Part shown: positions 7,120-17,691 of the stretch, in pieces
Position numbering within the stretch: position 1 is the stretch's first letter
How the letters are laid out: each line of letters opens with the position of its first letter
Origin: Sedimenticola sp.
Lineage (GTDB): Bacteria > Pseudomonadota > Gammaproteobacteria > Chromatiales > Chromatiaceae
Assembly (NCBI GenBank): GCA_030590525.1
Contig: JAUUYI010000008.1
Location: 1 to 17,691, forward strand
Direction: 5' to 3'
DNA: 17,691 bases
The notes under the pieces: generated by a model
What the model was told of the DNA's origin: nothing
Database searches by the model: none
What the model saw: only the letters and a program-made list of their open reading frames with translations
Made by a program: the position numbers and the translations under genes

Positions 7120-7363
7120 GATCATTACCCCGAAACTCATGCCGGAGAGGTGGGTCCATCGCGTGAGTTTGAGGGTACCAGCATAAAATATTTTTATTGA
7201 AGTTGTCGGCTCTAAAAATCACCCATCCAACAAACCGACCTGGCAGTATATCGGCACCGATCAAACCGGCTTGAGCAACTGCAGCGACAACCGGAAGGAT
7301 TCGGCCAATTTGCTGAATTAATCCCCATTCCAGCCGCTATTGGGATCGAACAGGGGTGAAATC

Positions 7364-7370
7364 AGGAGAG
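7364..7370 (+). promoter_or_regulatory. Ribosome binding site favouring a TTG start
   Basis: AGGAGAG lies 6 nt before TTG 7377, in frame with the longer reading from GTG 7356. The GTG has only ACAGG directly adjoining it, too close to serve as a ribosome site, so the TTG start is preferred. Confidence 0.5.
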
Positions 7371-7376
7371 AGCGCA

Positions 7377-8363
7377 TTGGACAGACGTGTAGCAGAAGCA
7401 TCCGCACTCAGAGAGCTGTTTCACCACCAGTGGTTGTATCTGAGAAGATTGATCAGGCGGCACGAGCTGGATCGCCGACGATGGAAACGGGAACAACAGC
7501 AATTGTGTGAGGCGGTCGAAACTATCGTGGGCGGCACTGACTGCCGGATGCGTGGCATCCACCATTACCAGAAACGCCTGCGGAACAGCGCCCGGGGCCT
7601 GATTAACTACATTGGGCATATCATTTCCGAGCTACCCCCGGCCCTGGATCTCGGTCATAGCCGATTCAACACGGGCCCGGTAACCAGCACTGTTTTTCGG
7701 AATCACCGGCAGATCGCCACCCTGTTTTCCCAAAGCCGCCCTATCCAGACCTTTTTTCAGGAACCGGAAAATCAGCATAGAAAAGAGGTTTATGCCCTGC
7801 TGTTTCTATCCCACAGAGAGAAAAGCATTCTCGGCTCAGAACTCCGGGGTGAACTCATCCTGCGCGAAGTGAGGCAGACCCAGGTGGTATTCGGGGGTTA
7901 CCAGCTGCAGGCCCCGTCCATATCCGAAACTCAGGTCAGAAATGCCCTCAAACGAAGCCTATTCGAGAGCAGCGTCGAATATCTCCAGGGATACATGGCG
8001 CGTATGCGCCATGGACTGCTGGACGAGAGTGAGCGGGAGGAGTTACCGGAACAGGGAGTGGGGGTGGACAACCCGGAGACCTATCTCCGGGTATTGGAGT
8101 GGCTGCTGAGTCTGCCGCTGGACCTGATAAAGGTCCAAAGTAACCTGGTACGGATTGATGACATGGGTATCGTGCTTCCCGCTACGAGCAGTGTAACGGT
8201 CAGAGAAGTGGAGCTGAAGGAGGTTGAAGTCGGTAACTCCCCTGCCCGGGTGATCGCTATCGTGCGCTATCCCCGGGATGAAATCATCCCGGCGACAGAA
8301 CTATCATACGTAACAACCACAAACGACGCGGCCCGTATGTCATCGCCATCCCCCGTGACCTGA
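7377..8363 (+). CDS. Conserved-looking hypothetical protein, 328 aa
   Basis: I do not recognise the family. The frame is open for about 1 kb with codon use like its neighbours and is the only plus-strand gene in the window. The product is predicted cytoplasmic and soluble: no signal peptide and no membrane helix. The N-terminal third is very basic and helical (LRRLIRRHELDRRRWKREQQQL, about residues 22-43), with two further Arg/Lys patches before residue 80. The middle contains a mixed stretch with FLSHREKSILGSELRGELILRE, and the C-terminal third looks like beta strands (VRIDDMGIVLP, VTVREVELKEVEVG, ARVIAIVRYPRDEI). It is divergent from the c-di-GMP enzyme and convergent with atpC, 30 bp apart, with no terminator hairpin between. 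GTG 7356 would add seven residues. A nucleic-acid-binding role would suit the basic N-terminus but is a guess. Confidence 0.75.
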   Translation: MDRRVAEASALRELFHHQWLYLRRLIRRHELDRRRWKREQQQLCEAVETIVGGTDCRMRGIHHYQKRLRNSARGLINYIGHIISELPPALDLGHSRFNTGPVTSTVFRNHRQIATLFSQSRPIQTFFQEPENQHRKEVYALLFLSHREKSILGSELRGELILREVRQTQVVFGGYQLQAPSISETQVRNALKRSLFESSVEYLQGYMARMRHGLLDESEREELPEQGVGVDNPETYLRVLEWLLSLPLDLIKVQSNLVRIDDMGIVLPATSSVTVREVELKEVEVGNSPARVIAIVRYPRDEIIPATELSYVTTTNDAARMSSPSPVT

Positions 8364-8393
8364 CCCGGAACCTCGATATCTGTATGAACCGTA

Positions 8394-8819
8394 TCAGCCC
8401 TGCCGGACTTTGCGCAAACGGTCGATTGCCCGCAGCTGAGCCACTGCCTCTGACAGCTCGGCCTGTGCCTTGGCATACTCGAAATCCGCCTGCTGTCCTG
8501 ACAGCGTCTCTTCTGCCCGCCGCTTCACCTCCACAGCGGCCGCTTCATCCAGATCGGCGGCCCGCACGGCGGTATCCGCCAACACCGTGACCAGATGAGG
8601 CTGCACCTCCAGGATCCCGCCCGAGATGTAAAAGCTCTTGATCACGCCGGAGCCCTCATCGACTCTCACCTCACCCGGCCTCAGCTGGGCCAGCAACGGG
8701 GCGTGCCTGGGTGCAATACCCAGCTCACCCTGAACGCTGGAAGCATAAGCCATCTCCGCCAGGCCAGAGTAAATTTCTCCCTCAGCACTGACTATATCCA
8801 CGTGGATCGTCATAGCCAT
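8394..8819 (-). CDS. atpC: ATP synthase F1 epsilon subunit
   Basis: This 141-aa protein has the family's two parts: an N-terminal ten-strand beta sandwich (about 1-88, [56 protein letters not shown]) and a C-terminal helical hairpin (about 90-138, rich in Ala, Glu and Arg). It belongs to the central stalk with gamma; the C-terminal helices can inhibit ATP hydrolysis. The length matches the usual 135-140 aa. ATG 8819 has GAGGAA 7 nt upstream, 21 nt after atpD. It is the last gene of the operon and faces a plus-strand gene; I see no intrinsic terminator in the 30-bp spacer. Confidence 0.98.
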   Translation of the reverse strand: MAMTIHVDIVSAEGEIYSGLAEMAYASSVQGELGIAPRHAPLLAQLRPGEVRVDEGSGVIKSFYISGGILEVQPHLVTVLADTAVRAADLDEAAAVEVKRRAEETLSGQQADFEYAKAQAELSEAVAQLRAIDRLRKVRQG

Positions 8820-8840
8820 CTATATTTCCTCTGAAGCCGA

Positions 8841-10235
<1,395 letters not shown>

Positions 10236-10294
10236 TCAAAATTACCCTGCGGGCCGCCCCTGGCCAGGAGAGGCAGTGCGCAAAAGATAGGTGA

Positions 10295-11155
10295 TCAAAC
10301 TGCTGCCGCACCACTGACGATCTCGGTGATCTCCTGGGTGATCGCCGCCTGGCGCGCCTTGTTGTAGATCAGTTGCAATGCGTCGATAAGCCCGCCGGCA
10401 GTATCCGTCGCCGACTTCATGGAGACCATGCGCGCCGACTGCTCGCAGGCACCGTTCTCGACCACCGACTGGTAGACCAGCGCCTCGATGTACCGGGTCA
10501 GCAGGGTATCCAGTACCTCTTTGGAGTCCGGCTCATAAATGTAGTCCCAGTGGTGCTTCAGTTTCTCGTCCTGGTCTCCGGTTATCGGCACCAGCTGCCC
10601 CACCGTGGGGGTCTGGGTCATGCTGTTCACGAACCGATTGTAGGCCACGTAGATCCGGTCGATCTCGCCGCTTTCAAAGGCGTTCAGCATCACCTTGACT
10701 GTCCCGATCAGGTCCTCGATGTGGGGGGCATCGCCCAGTTGGGTCGCATGCGCCACCACCCGCCCGCCAAAACGTCGGAAGAAACCCAGCGCCTTGGTGC
10801 CGATGGTGCAAAAATCGACTTCGTGACCCTGATCGTGATGTGCTTTGAATTCCTTCATCAGGTGCCTGAACAGGTTACCGTTCAGGCCGCCGCAGAGCCC
10901 CCGATCTGAGGAGATGATGATATAACCGACCCGTTGTATCTCCCGCTCCCGCATGATCGCAGCCCGATACTCCGGATGGGCCAGCTGTAGATGACCAATG
11001 ACACTGCGCATCTTTTCCGCGTAGGGCCGGGTGGCGAGCATCCGTTCCTGCGCCTTGCGCATCTTGGCTGCGGCCACCATCTCCATCGCCGAGGTGATCT
11101 TCTGTGTCTTCTTGATACTGGCGATCTGGGTCCGGATCTCTTTTGCGCCTGCCAT
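10295..11155 (-). CDS. atpG: ATP synthase F1 gamma subunit
   Basis: This 286-aa central-shaft protein has the classic N-terminal helix [29 protein letters not shown], the Rossmann-like middle ([18 protein letters not shown]) and the C-terminal helix ending [18 protein letters not shown]. The two terminal helices form the coiled coil that rotates within alpha3beta3. The length matches the E. coli subunit. ATG 11155 has AAGGG 7 nt upstream, shortly after the atpA stop. There is no redox-regulatory cysteine insert of the chloroplast type. Confidence 0.99.
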   Translation of the reverse strand: MAGAKEIRTQIASIKKTQKITSAMEMVAAAKMRKAQERMLATRPYAEKMRSVIGHLQLAHPEYRAAIMREREIQRVGYIIISSDRGLCGGLNGNLFRHLMKEFKAHHDQGHEVDFCTIGTKALGFFRRFGGRVVAHATQLGDAPHIEDLIGTVKVMLNAFESGEIDRIYVAYNRFVNSMTQTPTVGQLVPITGDQDEKLKHHWDYIYEPDSKEVLDTLLTRYIEALVYQSVVENGACEQSARMVSMKSATDTAGGLIDALQLIYNKARQAAITQEITEIVSGAAAV

Positions 11156-11190
11156 GAATTAACCCTTTCTAGTTGCGTCCGATGATACCG

Positions 11191-12732
11191 TTACCAGGTG
11201 TTGTTGGCCTTGAAATCCTTGATCGCCTCGTGCAGTGCCTGTTCGATCTCATCGTTGTAGTCTCCGCTCTCATTGATGCGATCCAACAGGTCCTGCTGGC
11301 TGCTTGCCATGTATCCCTGGAGCGCTGATTCGAAGTCAACCACCTTCTTGCTCTCCACATCATCCAGGTAGCCCTGGTTTGCTGCGAACAGGGAGGTAGC
11401 CATGGCGGCAACACTCATTGGCGCGTACTGCCCCTGCTTCATCAGTTCGGTGACCCGCTCGCCACGCTCCAGCTGTTTGCGGGTCGCTTCGTCCAGGTCC
11501 GAGGCGAACTGGGAGAAGGCCGCCAGCTCACGATACTGGGCCAGCGCCAGGCGCACACCACCACCCAGCTTCTTGATTATCTTGGTCTGGGCGGCTCCAC
11601 CGACCCGGGAGACCGACAGGCCCGCATTGATGGCCGGGCGGATACCCGCGTTGAACAGATCCGACTCGAGGAAGATCTGGCCGTCGGTGATGGAGATCAC
11701 GTTGGTGGGCACGAAGGCGGAGACATCACCCCCCTGGGTCTCGATGATCGGCAGGGCGGTCAACGAACCGGTCTTGCCTTTCACCGCGCCGTTGGTCGCA
11801 TCCTCAACGAACACCTCGTTCACTCGGGCGGCACGCTCCAGCAACCGGGAGTGCAGGTAGAAGACGTCGCCGGGATAAGCCTCACGGCCCGGGGGACGGC
11901 GCAACAACAGTGAGACCTGACGATAGGCCCAGGCCTGCTTGGTCAGGTCATCGTAGATGATCAGGGCATCTTCACCCCGGTCGCGAAAGTACTCACCCAT
12001 GGTGCAGCCGGCATAAGGGGCGAGAAACTGCAGTGCCGCGGAGTCGGCCGCTGCGGCCGCCACGATGATCGTGTGCTCCATGGCGTCGTGCTCCTCCAGC
12101 TTGCGCATCACCTGCGCAATCGAAGAGTTTTTCTGGCCGATTGCCACATAGATGCACTTCACCCCGGTGCCTTTCTGGCTGATGATGGCATCCACCGCGA
12201 TGGCAGTCTTTCCAGTCTGCCGATCACCGATGATCAGTTCCCGCTGGCCGCGACCGATAGGCACCATGGCATCGATCGCCTTGAGACCGGTCTGCATCGG
12301 CTGGTCGACCGATTTGCGGGTGATGACACCGGGCGCTACTTTCTCCAGGGGTGAGGTCTCGCTAGTCTCAATCGGGCCCTTCCCGTCCAACGGGTTGCCG
12401 AGGGTATCCACCACCCGGCCCAGCAGTGCCTCACCCACCGGCACCTCCAGCACGTGCCCGGTGCACTTCACCGGCTCGCCCTCGCTCAGATGCTTGTAGT
12501 CTCCCATCACCACCGCACCGACGAAGTCGCGCTCCAAGTTCAGGGCCAGCCCGAAGGTGTTACCGGGAAATTCCAGCATCTCGTAGGACATTGCGTCCTC
12601 CAGCCCGTAGATGCGGGCGATGCCGTCCATCAGGCTGATGATCGTGCCTTCGTTGCGGGCCTCGGTCTTGAGATCGAAATTCTCGATCTTGCTCTTGATC
12701 AGTTCGCTGATCTCGGATGGATTGAGTTGCAT
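11191..12732 (-). CDS. atpA: ATP synthase F1 alpha subunit
   Basis: This 513-aa protein is the same length as the E. coli alpha subunit. The P-loop GDRQTGKT is at 169-176. Other conserved blocks are [20 protein letters not shown] at the N-terminus, [32 protein letters not shown] and the segment [16 protein letters not shown], which holds the arginine that completes the catalytic site at the beta interface. It forms the alternating non-catalytic sites of F1. ATG 12732 has GAGAAG upstream and starts 13 nt after the atpH stop, consistent with translational coupling. Confidence 0.99.
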   Translation of the reverse strand: MQLNPSEISELIKSKIENFDLKTEARNEGTIISLMDGIARIYGLEDAMSYEMLEFPGNTFGLALNLERDFVGAVVMGDYKHLSEGEPVKCTGHVLEVPVGEALLGRVVDTLGNPLDGKGPIETSETSPLEKVAPGVITRKSVDQPMQTGLKAIDAMVPIGRGQRELIIGDRQTGKTAIAVDAIISQKGTGVKCIYVAIGQKNSSIAQVMRKLEEHDAMEHTIIVAAAAADSAALQFLAPYAGCTMGEYFRDRGEDALIIYDDLTKQAWAYRQVSLLLRRPPGREAYPGDVFYLHSRLLERAARVNEVFVEDATNGAVKGKTGSLTALPIIETQGGDVSAFVPTNVISITDGQIFLESDLFNAGIRPAINAGLSVSRVGGAAQTKIIKKLGGGVRLALAQYRELAAFSQFASDLDEATRKQLERGERVTELMKQGQYAPMSVAAMATSLFAANQGYLDDVESKKVVDFESALQGYMASSQQDLLDRINESGDYNDEIEQALHEAIKDFKANNTW

Positions 12733-12745
12733 ATCGGCTTCTCGG

Positions 12746-13285
12746 TTAGATTTCTAATTCGTTTGCAAGTCGTTGCAGTTTGCCCCGCACGGAGCCGTCG
12801 ATCACCAGATCGCCGGCCCGGATGACAACGCCGCCGATCAATTCGGGGGTTTTTTCGCTGCTGATAATGATCTCCCGTCCCAGCCGCGCCTTCAATGCGG
12901 CGGCAATCTGTTTTTCCTGGGCCGGTTTAATGGCGTAGGCAGAGTACATCTCGACCTTCAGAATCTGCTGCTCTTCCGCCTTCAGTTGTTCGTAGAGTTC
13001 GACGATCTCCGGCAGCACGCCCAGCCGGTCATTCGCCACCAGCAGGCGGACCAGATTACGTCCCTCGTCATCCAGCGGTTCCCCTCCCAGATCCAGCAGC
13101 AGCTTCTCCAGATCGGAGCGTGCGAACAGCGGATCCCGTATCAGGAGGGCCATGGAGGGCTCTTTCACCACTTCTGCTAGAAAAGCGAGCATCTCAGACC
13201 AGTGGTCAAAACTGTCCGTCCTCCTGGCGCATTCGGCAATTGCCTCCGCATAGGGCCGAGCGACTGTTTTAGCTTCTACCGCCAT
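12746..13285 (-). CDS. atpH: ATP synthase F1 delta subunit
   Basis: This 179-aa peripheral-stalk protein joins F1 to the b dimer. The N-terminal six-helix bundle begins [15 protein letters not shown], and the C-terminal region contains the conserved [29 protein letters not shown] stretch, here with TPELIGG and [11 protein letters not shown]. The usual length is 175-180. ATG 13285 has AGGA about 6 nt upstream; the ribosome site immediately adjoins the atpF stop codon, so translation is probably coupled. Confidence 0.97.
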   Translation of the reverse strand: MAVEAKTVARPYAEAIAECARRTDSFDHWSEMLAFLAEVVKEPSMALLIRDPLFARSDLEKLLLDLGGEPLDDEGRNLVRLLVANDRLGVLPEIVELYEQLKAEEQQILKVEMYSAYAIKPAQEKQIAAALKARLGREIIISSEKTPELIGGVVIRAGDLVIDGSVRGKLQRLANELEI

Positions 13286-13294
13286 GGGGGTCCT

Positions 13295-13765
13295 TTATAT
13301 CTCCTTGGCCAGAGAATCGACGATCTCCTGGTGGGCAGCGGCGTTGATCTCCTTGTGGAGTATCTTCTCCGCCCCGATGATCGCCAGTTCGGCTACCTTC
13401 CCTCGCAGTTGCTCACGGGCACGATTGGTCTCCTGCTCGATCTCGGCCCGGGCCGCCGTCAGCAGGCGCTCACCCTCGCCATGGGCATCGGTCTTGGCTT
13501 CGTCCACGATCTCAGCAGCCCGCTTCTTAGCCTGTGCCACGATATCCCCGGCCTGGGCCTTGGCATCGTGCAGCACCTCTTTTACCCGATCTTTGGCCAG
13601 TTCCCGCTCATGCTTGCCCTGTTCTGCCGCGGCCAGACCGTCCGCGATACCCTTACTGCGCTCTTCGAGAGCGCCCATGATCGGGGTCCAGACGAATTTC
13701 ATCGTGAACCACACGAACACCACGAAGGAGAGCAGCTGACCGATAAGTGTCAGATTGATGTTCAT
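13295..13765 (-). CDS. atpF: ATP synthase Fo b subunit
   Basis: This 156-aa protein has exactly the E. coli length. A single N-terminal membrane helix (about 5-26, [20 protein letters not shown]) precedes a long charged alpha helix that dimerises into the peripheral stalk. It is followed closely by atpH. The ribosome site is poor: CCAGG directly abuts ATG 13765, with GGGG further upstream; the start is nevertheless fixed by homology ([10 protein letters not shown]). Weak initiation here may help to set stoichiometry relative to atpE, which is an inference. Confidence 0.98.
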   Translation of the reverse strand: MNINLTLIGQLLSFVVFVWFTMKFVWTPIMGALEERSKGIADGLAAAEQGKHERELAKDRVKEVLHDAKAQAGDIVAQAKKRAAEIVDEAKTDAHGEGERLLTAARAEIEQETNRAREQLRGKVAELAIIGAEKILHKEINAAAHQEIVDSLAKEI

Positions 13766-13820
13766 CCTGGAAATACCCCGTTTTCAGACGAGATGCTAGT
13801 CGTTGCGACCATCACCTGGA

Positions 13821-14991
<1,171 letters not shown>

Positions 14992-15360
14992 CTATCCATC
15001 CATTAATTGAGTAACCACTATCGGTACCAGTTGCACCAGCATGAAGGTGCCAAACAGCGCAACCGCACTCAGGGGCCTCATCCAAATCATCGTCACGGCA
15101 AACATAAACCCGACGAGCAGCAGCTTCTGAAACTCTGCACCGTACAACCGACCCAGCAACCGTTCTGGCTGTTGCGCCCGGTACCCGGAAAAGACCCGTA
15201 GCGCGAACCACGCGTTGGCCAGGGTTGCGATCGCCCCACCTGCCAGGCTCGACAAGGCGTGAACGTAGCCGAGAAGTAACAGTAATAACGCCGCAGCGAG
15301 AGTCGCAGCCAGTTGTGCAACAACGATTCTTTTGGCGCGGCGCCTGTCGGCCAGATGCAT
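14992..15360 (-). CDS. atpI: ATP synthase subunit I (assembly accessory protein)
   Basis: This 122-aa small membrane protein has four hydrophobic helices (about 15-33, 36-56, 75-92, 97-118) and a basic N-terminus (MHLADRRRAKRIV). Its family is poorly conserved, but first position before atpB and the helix pattern identify it. AtpI has been proposed to help c-ring assembly or Mg2+ handling; it is not part of the final complex. ATG 15360 has only a modest ACGGGA upstream. It is the first gene after the operon promoter, with a leader of about 50 nt. Confidence 0.92.
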   Translation of the reverse strand: MHLADRRRAKRIVVAQLAATLAAALLLLLLGYVHALSSLAGGAIATLANAWFALRVFSGYRAQQPERLLGRLYGAEFQKLLLVGFMFAVTMIWMRPLSAVALFGTFMLVQLVPIVVTQLMDG

Positions 15361-15417
15361 ACCGACTTTGTTCCCGTTGATCTTGAAACTCGAGTGCCGT
15401 GCCCATCAAGAAGTCAG

Positions 15418-15446
15418 AGTATAATGGCATTGAAATGTAAGGTCAA
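15418..15446 (-). promoter_or_regulatory. Near-consensus sigma70 promoter of the atp operon
   Basis: On the minus strand TTGACC (15446-15441) and TATACT (15423-15418) are separated by exactly 17 bp; each differs from consensus by one base. Transcription would begin near 15411, about 50 nt before atpI. The rest of the 238-bp spacer after parB holds two perfect short palindromes, CTGGAA-TCG-TTCCAG (15497-15511) and CAGCCGCGGCTG (15563-15574), neither with a U-tract. Confidence 0.75.
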
Positions 15447-15598
15447 AGCATAGGCTAATAAAAATGCTTATGACCGCGTTAAGCCTTATAAATGACCTGG
15501 AATCGTTCCAGATTCGATATTTCCGGAACCGTCTGTTTGTAGCCGTTCGCGTGATCATTATTCAGCCGCGGCTGTTTCGTGAGCGCATACCTTTTTGA

Positions 15599-16480
15599 TT
15601 ATTTGATGTGGTCGATGATACCTTCCAGCTCATCCAGGCTGTTATAGCTGATCACCAGTTTTCCCTTCCCGGCGGCACCCTGCTGGACCTTCACCCGGGC
15701 ACCCAGTTTATCCGTCAACCCGTTCTCCAGCTTGCGGATGTTCGGGTCTTCCCGGGCCGGCACCCGGCCCTTACTGGCCGCTGGCCCCTCACCCTGCAGT
15801 CGCCGCACCAGCTTCTCTGTCTCCCGAACCGAGAGTCCCTGGGCCACCACCAGCCGTGCGGTGTCCGTCTGGGCCTGCTCCTTGAGGCCGAGCAGGGCGC
15901 GGGCATGCCCCATCTCCAGCCGCCGTTCCTGGATAAAGGTCTTGACCTCCTCATTGAGGTCCAGCAGACGCAGCAGGTTGGTGACAGATGTGCGTGACTT
16001 GCCCACCGCCTGGGCGATCTGCTGATGAGTCAGTTCAAACTCATTGAGCAGACGGTGCAGCGCCGTGGCCTCTTCCAACGGGTTGAGATCGTCCCGCTGG
16101 ATATTTTCGATCAGGCCCATGGCCATGGCGGTGTGATCGGGTACGTCCCGTATCACCACCGGAATTTCGCTCAACCCCACCTGCTGGGCCGCCCGCCAGC
16201 GCCGCTCCCCGGCAATGATCTCGTAACGATCCCCCCCCACCGGCCGCACCACGATTGGCTGCACCACACCCTGGGCAACAATGGAATCCGCCAGCTCCTG
16301 CAGGCTGTCGGGGTTGAAATCGCGTCGCGGCTGATAACGCCCCCGCTGGATCAGGTCGAGCGGGAGCATACACATACCTGATTCACGGGCCTGGTTCCTG
16401 ACCTCCCCTTTCTCCCGCTCAGGGGCAGAACCCAACAGGGCGTCGAGACCTCGTCCAAGACCGCGTTTCATTGCTGCCAT
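15599..16480 (-). CDS. parB: Chromosome partitioning protein ParB (Spo0J)
   Basis: This 293-aa protein opens with the ParA-contacting MKRGLGRGLDALLG motif (4-17). The CTP-binding ParB/Srx fold contains GERRWRA (91-97) and the ENIQRDDLNPLEEA box (125-138). The helix-turn-helix that reads parS follows (151-173, THQQIAQAVGKSRTSVTNLLRLL), then a C-terminal dimerisation domain. It would clamp DNA near the origin and act with ParA. ATG 16480 starts 12 nt after the parA stop with little ribosome-site signal, and the ATG at 16471 is an alternative; both fit coupling to parA. No parS site is visible in this window. Confidence 0.97.
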   Translation of the reverse strand: MAAMKRGLGRGLDALLGSAPEREKGEVRNQARESGMCMLPLDLIQRGRYQPRRDFNPDSLQELADSIVAQGVVQPIVVRPVGGDRYEIIAGERRWRAAQQVGLSEIPVVIRDVPDHTAMAMGLIENIQRDDLNPLEEATALHRLLNEFELTHQQIAQAVGKSRTSVTNLLRLLDLNEEVKTFIQERRLEMGHARALLGLKEQAQTDTARLVVAQGLSVRETEKLVRRLQGEGPAASKGRVPAREDPNIRKLENGLTDKLGARVKVQQGAAGKGKLVISYNSLDELEGIIDHIK

Positions 16481-16492
16481 TTCGTTTTATGC

Positions 16493-17290
16493 TCAGGCGC
16501 TGGCGCCCGATTCCAAGTCATTTCGTTGATTTTGCCGGCGCATGAACTCACCCGCCAGGGCCAGATATGAGAGCGCGCCACGGGAGGATTTATCATACAG
16601 CAAGATTGGCAGACCATGGCTTGGTGCCTCAGCCAGCCGCACGTTGCGCGGAATCAGAGTGCGAAATACCTTATCGGAGAAGTGCTGGATCAGCTGGGCC
16701 GATACCTCGTTGGTGAGGCGGTTTCTCGGGTCGTACATGGTACGCAGTATCCCCTCTATCTCCAGCCCGCTGTTACGGGTGCTCTGAATCTGGCGGATGG
16801 TGCCGATCAATGCCGACAGCCCTTCCAAGGCGTAGTATTCACACTGAATCGGGATCAGTACCCCATCAGCAGCCACCAGGGCATTCACCGTCAACATGTT
16901 GAGGGAGGGTGGGCAATCGATGATGATGAAGTCATAGCGCCCCTTCGCCCCGGCCATCGCCAGGCCCAGCCGCTTTTCCCGGAGGGTCGCGGTCATCAGC
17001 GCCACTTCTGCCACTGTCAGGTCCGCATTCGCCGGCAACACGTCAAAACCGGCCTCCGGTGCCCGCACTACCACCTCTGACAGCGTGGCCTCACCCAGCA
17101 GCACGTCGCAACTGGAGCGCTCCAGTTGGTGCTTGTCCACTCCACAGCCCATAGTGGCATTACCCTGCGGATCCAGGTCTGCCAGCAGTACCTTCTTACG
17201 CAGGGAGGAGAGGGAAGCGGCCAGATTGACCGCAGTAGTGGTCTTTCCAACCCCACCCTTTTGATTGGCGACACAGATAATTCGACCCAT
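16493..17290 (-). CDS. parA: Chromosome partitioning ATPase ParA (Soj)
   Basis: This 265-aa cytoplasmic ATPase has the deviant Walker A KGGVGKTT (11-18) with its signature lysine, the A' motif LADLDPQGNAT (36-46) and Walker B IIIDCPPSL (about 120-128). It lacks an N-terminal DNA-binding extension, so it is the short chromosomal type that moves ParB-bound origins, not a plasmid repressor type. ATG 17290 has GGAAG about 10 nt upstream. An extended -10 (TGATATTCT, minus strand, 17332-17324) lies about 35 nt upstream, but no -35 is convincing. The genes often found before parA (mnmG, rsmG) are not here. Confidence 0.97.
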   Translation of the reverse strand: MGRIICVANQKGGVGKTTTAVNLAASLSSLRKKVLLADLDPQGNATMGCGVDKHQLERSSCDVLLGEATLSEVVVRAPEAGFDVLPANADLTVAEVALMTATLREKRLGLAMAGAKGRYDFIIIDCPPSLNMLTVNALVAADGVLIPIQCEYYALEGLSALIGTIRQIQSTRNSGLEIEGILRTMYDPRNRLTNEVSAQLIQHFSDKVFRTLIPRNVRLAEAPSHGLPILLYDKSSRGALSYLALAGEFMRRQNQRNDLESGASA

Positions 17291-17379
17291 CGATTCAAAA
17301 CTTCCGGTTGACGTGGGCGAGTGAGAATATCAGAAAGCGATAAGGGAGGGGTAATTCTGCGCGTGATTCAAAGGTGATC

Positions 17380-17439
17380 CGTAACTATCCAGCTTGGTCC
17401 ATGGACCGTGGCAGCCATGGAAAGGGTTGAATAGTTACA
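17380..17439. mobile_element. Short palindromic insert-like element with flanking direct repeat
   Basis: Arms GTAACTAT (17381-17388) and ATAGTTAC (17431-17438) enclose an inner 7-bp stem TCCATGG/CCATGGA (17398-17404 and 17415-17421). The direct repeat GTGATC flanks the unit on both sides (17374-17379 and 17440-17445), as a target duplication would. It has no coding capacity. It occupies the 196-bp spacer upstream of parA. An ordinary hairpin with chance flanking repeats cannot be excluded. Confidence 0.45.
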
Positions 17440-17486
17440 GTGATCTTTGTTACGACGTATCGTAATACAGGACGTGCCAGGGCCGG

Positions 17487-17691
17487 TCAGCTCTTGAACA
17501 GGGCCTCTGCCGCCTCCAGCAGATCATCCCCGGCATCGTGGCCACCTCCCGTGCCGGGGTCCGTGGGCTCGAAGAAACTGCAGAAGTTGGCCCGCTCCTT
17601 CTCCAGCACGGGATCGGCCATCGGCTCCTCGCAATCGTTGGGCCGGCCCGGCGCAAACCAGCGGCAGTTGCGGCACACTCGGGTCGGCTTA
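17487..17691 (-). CDS. Small four-cysteine protein, 5' end outside the window
   Basis: The frame is open to the window edge and ends at 17487; 67 codons are visible. The text KPTRVCRNCRWFAPGR and ERANFCSFFEP resembles small conserved proteobacterial proteins of unknown function. Four cysteines follow the pattern C-x2-C-x10-C-x16-C, suggesting a bound metal, most likely zinc. The C-terminal tail is acidic with a Gly-rich linker. GTG 17678 could be a start, but in-frame codons continue upstream, so the true N-terminus is probably outside. It precedes parA on the same strand at 196 bp. Confidence 0.65.
   Translation of the reverse strand, partial: KPTRVCRNCRWFAPGRPNDCEEPMADPVLEKERANFCSFFEPTDPGTGGGHDAGDDLLEAAEALFKS

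Noticed and set aside
7418..7433. TGTTTCAC half-site as parS
   Set aside because: Only one half resembles the parS consensus TGTTTCACGTGAAACA; the other half does not match, and it lies in a coding region. TGTTTCGTGAG near 15573 fails in the same way.
8364..8393. Terminator between the unknown gene and atpC
   Set aside because: The 30-bp spacer has no inverted repeat or U-tract that I can find.
15563..15574. CAGCCGCGGCTG as a parB terminator
   Set aside because: The palindrome is perfect but has no loop of useful size and no U-tract on either side.
17450..17656. 68-aa Arg/Pro-rich frame on the minus strand
   Set aside because: It overlaps the four-cysteine protein in another phase; the latter has a meaningful cysteine pattern and continues past the window edge.

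Overview
The window reads as a chromosomal segment of a gammaproteobacterium. The core is parA-parB followed by a complete F1Fo ATP synthase operon in the order atpI-B-E-F-H-A-G-D-C, all on the minus strand. The c subunit closely resembles the enterobacterial type and carries an Asp as the proton carrier. A free-living, possibly sulfur-oxidising, marine or sediment lineage would fit the style of the repeats and the TRAP transporter. That lineage guess is inference, not something the sequence proves.

Layout from high to low coordinates, following minus-strand transcription: the edge holds the 3' part of a small four-cysteine protein (17487-17691), then a 60-bp palindromic insert-like element, then parA and parB. 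A 238-bp spacer carries a near-consensus sigma70 promoter, and the nine atp genes follow (15360-8394). A 328-aa protein of unknown function on the plus strand (7377-8363) converges on atpC. Divergent from it is a large membrane c-di-GMP enzyme (4430-7105) with a periplasmic substrate-binding-like domain followed by TM, PAS, GGDEF and EAL. Next come a TAXI-type TRAP receptor (3130-4101), its fused TRAP permease (897-2618) and a universal stress protein (150-668).

The right half (8.4-17.3 kb) is ordinary, highly conserved housekeeping DNA. The left half (1-4.4 kb) is different: nearly every intergenic gap holds a palindromic or dispersed repeat. These are a REP-type pair at 63-127, inverted copies of a CCGCGGATTAACGCGGA-type repeat at 734-861 with a related copy at 3034-3085, a GC-rich palindromic block at about 2788-2940, and a MITE-like element at 4290-4433 whose end supplies the stop codon of the c-di-GMP gene.

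Functionally, the TRAP receptor, permease and UspA probably form one uptake module, as in TRAP systems that carry a UspA-type regulator. The permease start is preceded by a nested stem structure with a terminator-like U-tract, which could lower permease expression relative to the receptor. ParA/ParB act in chromosome partitioning, and the atp operon encodes the proton-driven ATP synthase. I saw no convincing wholly new multi-gene system. The most unusual material is the nested leader before the permease and the repeat families.
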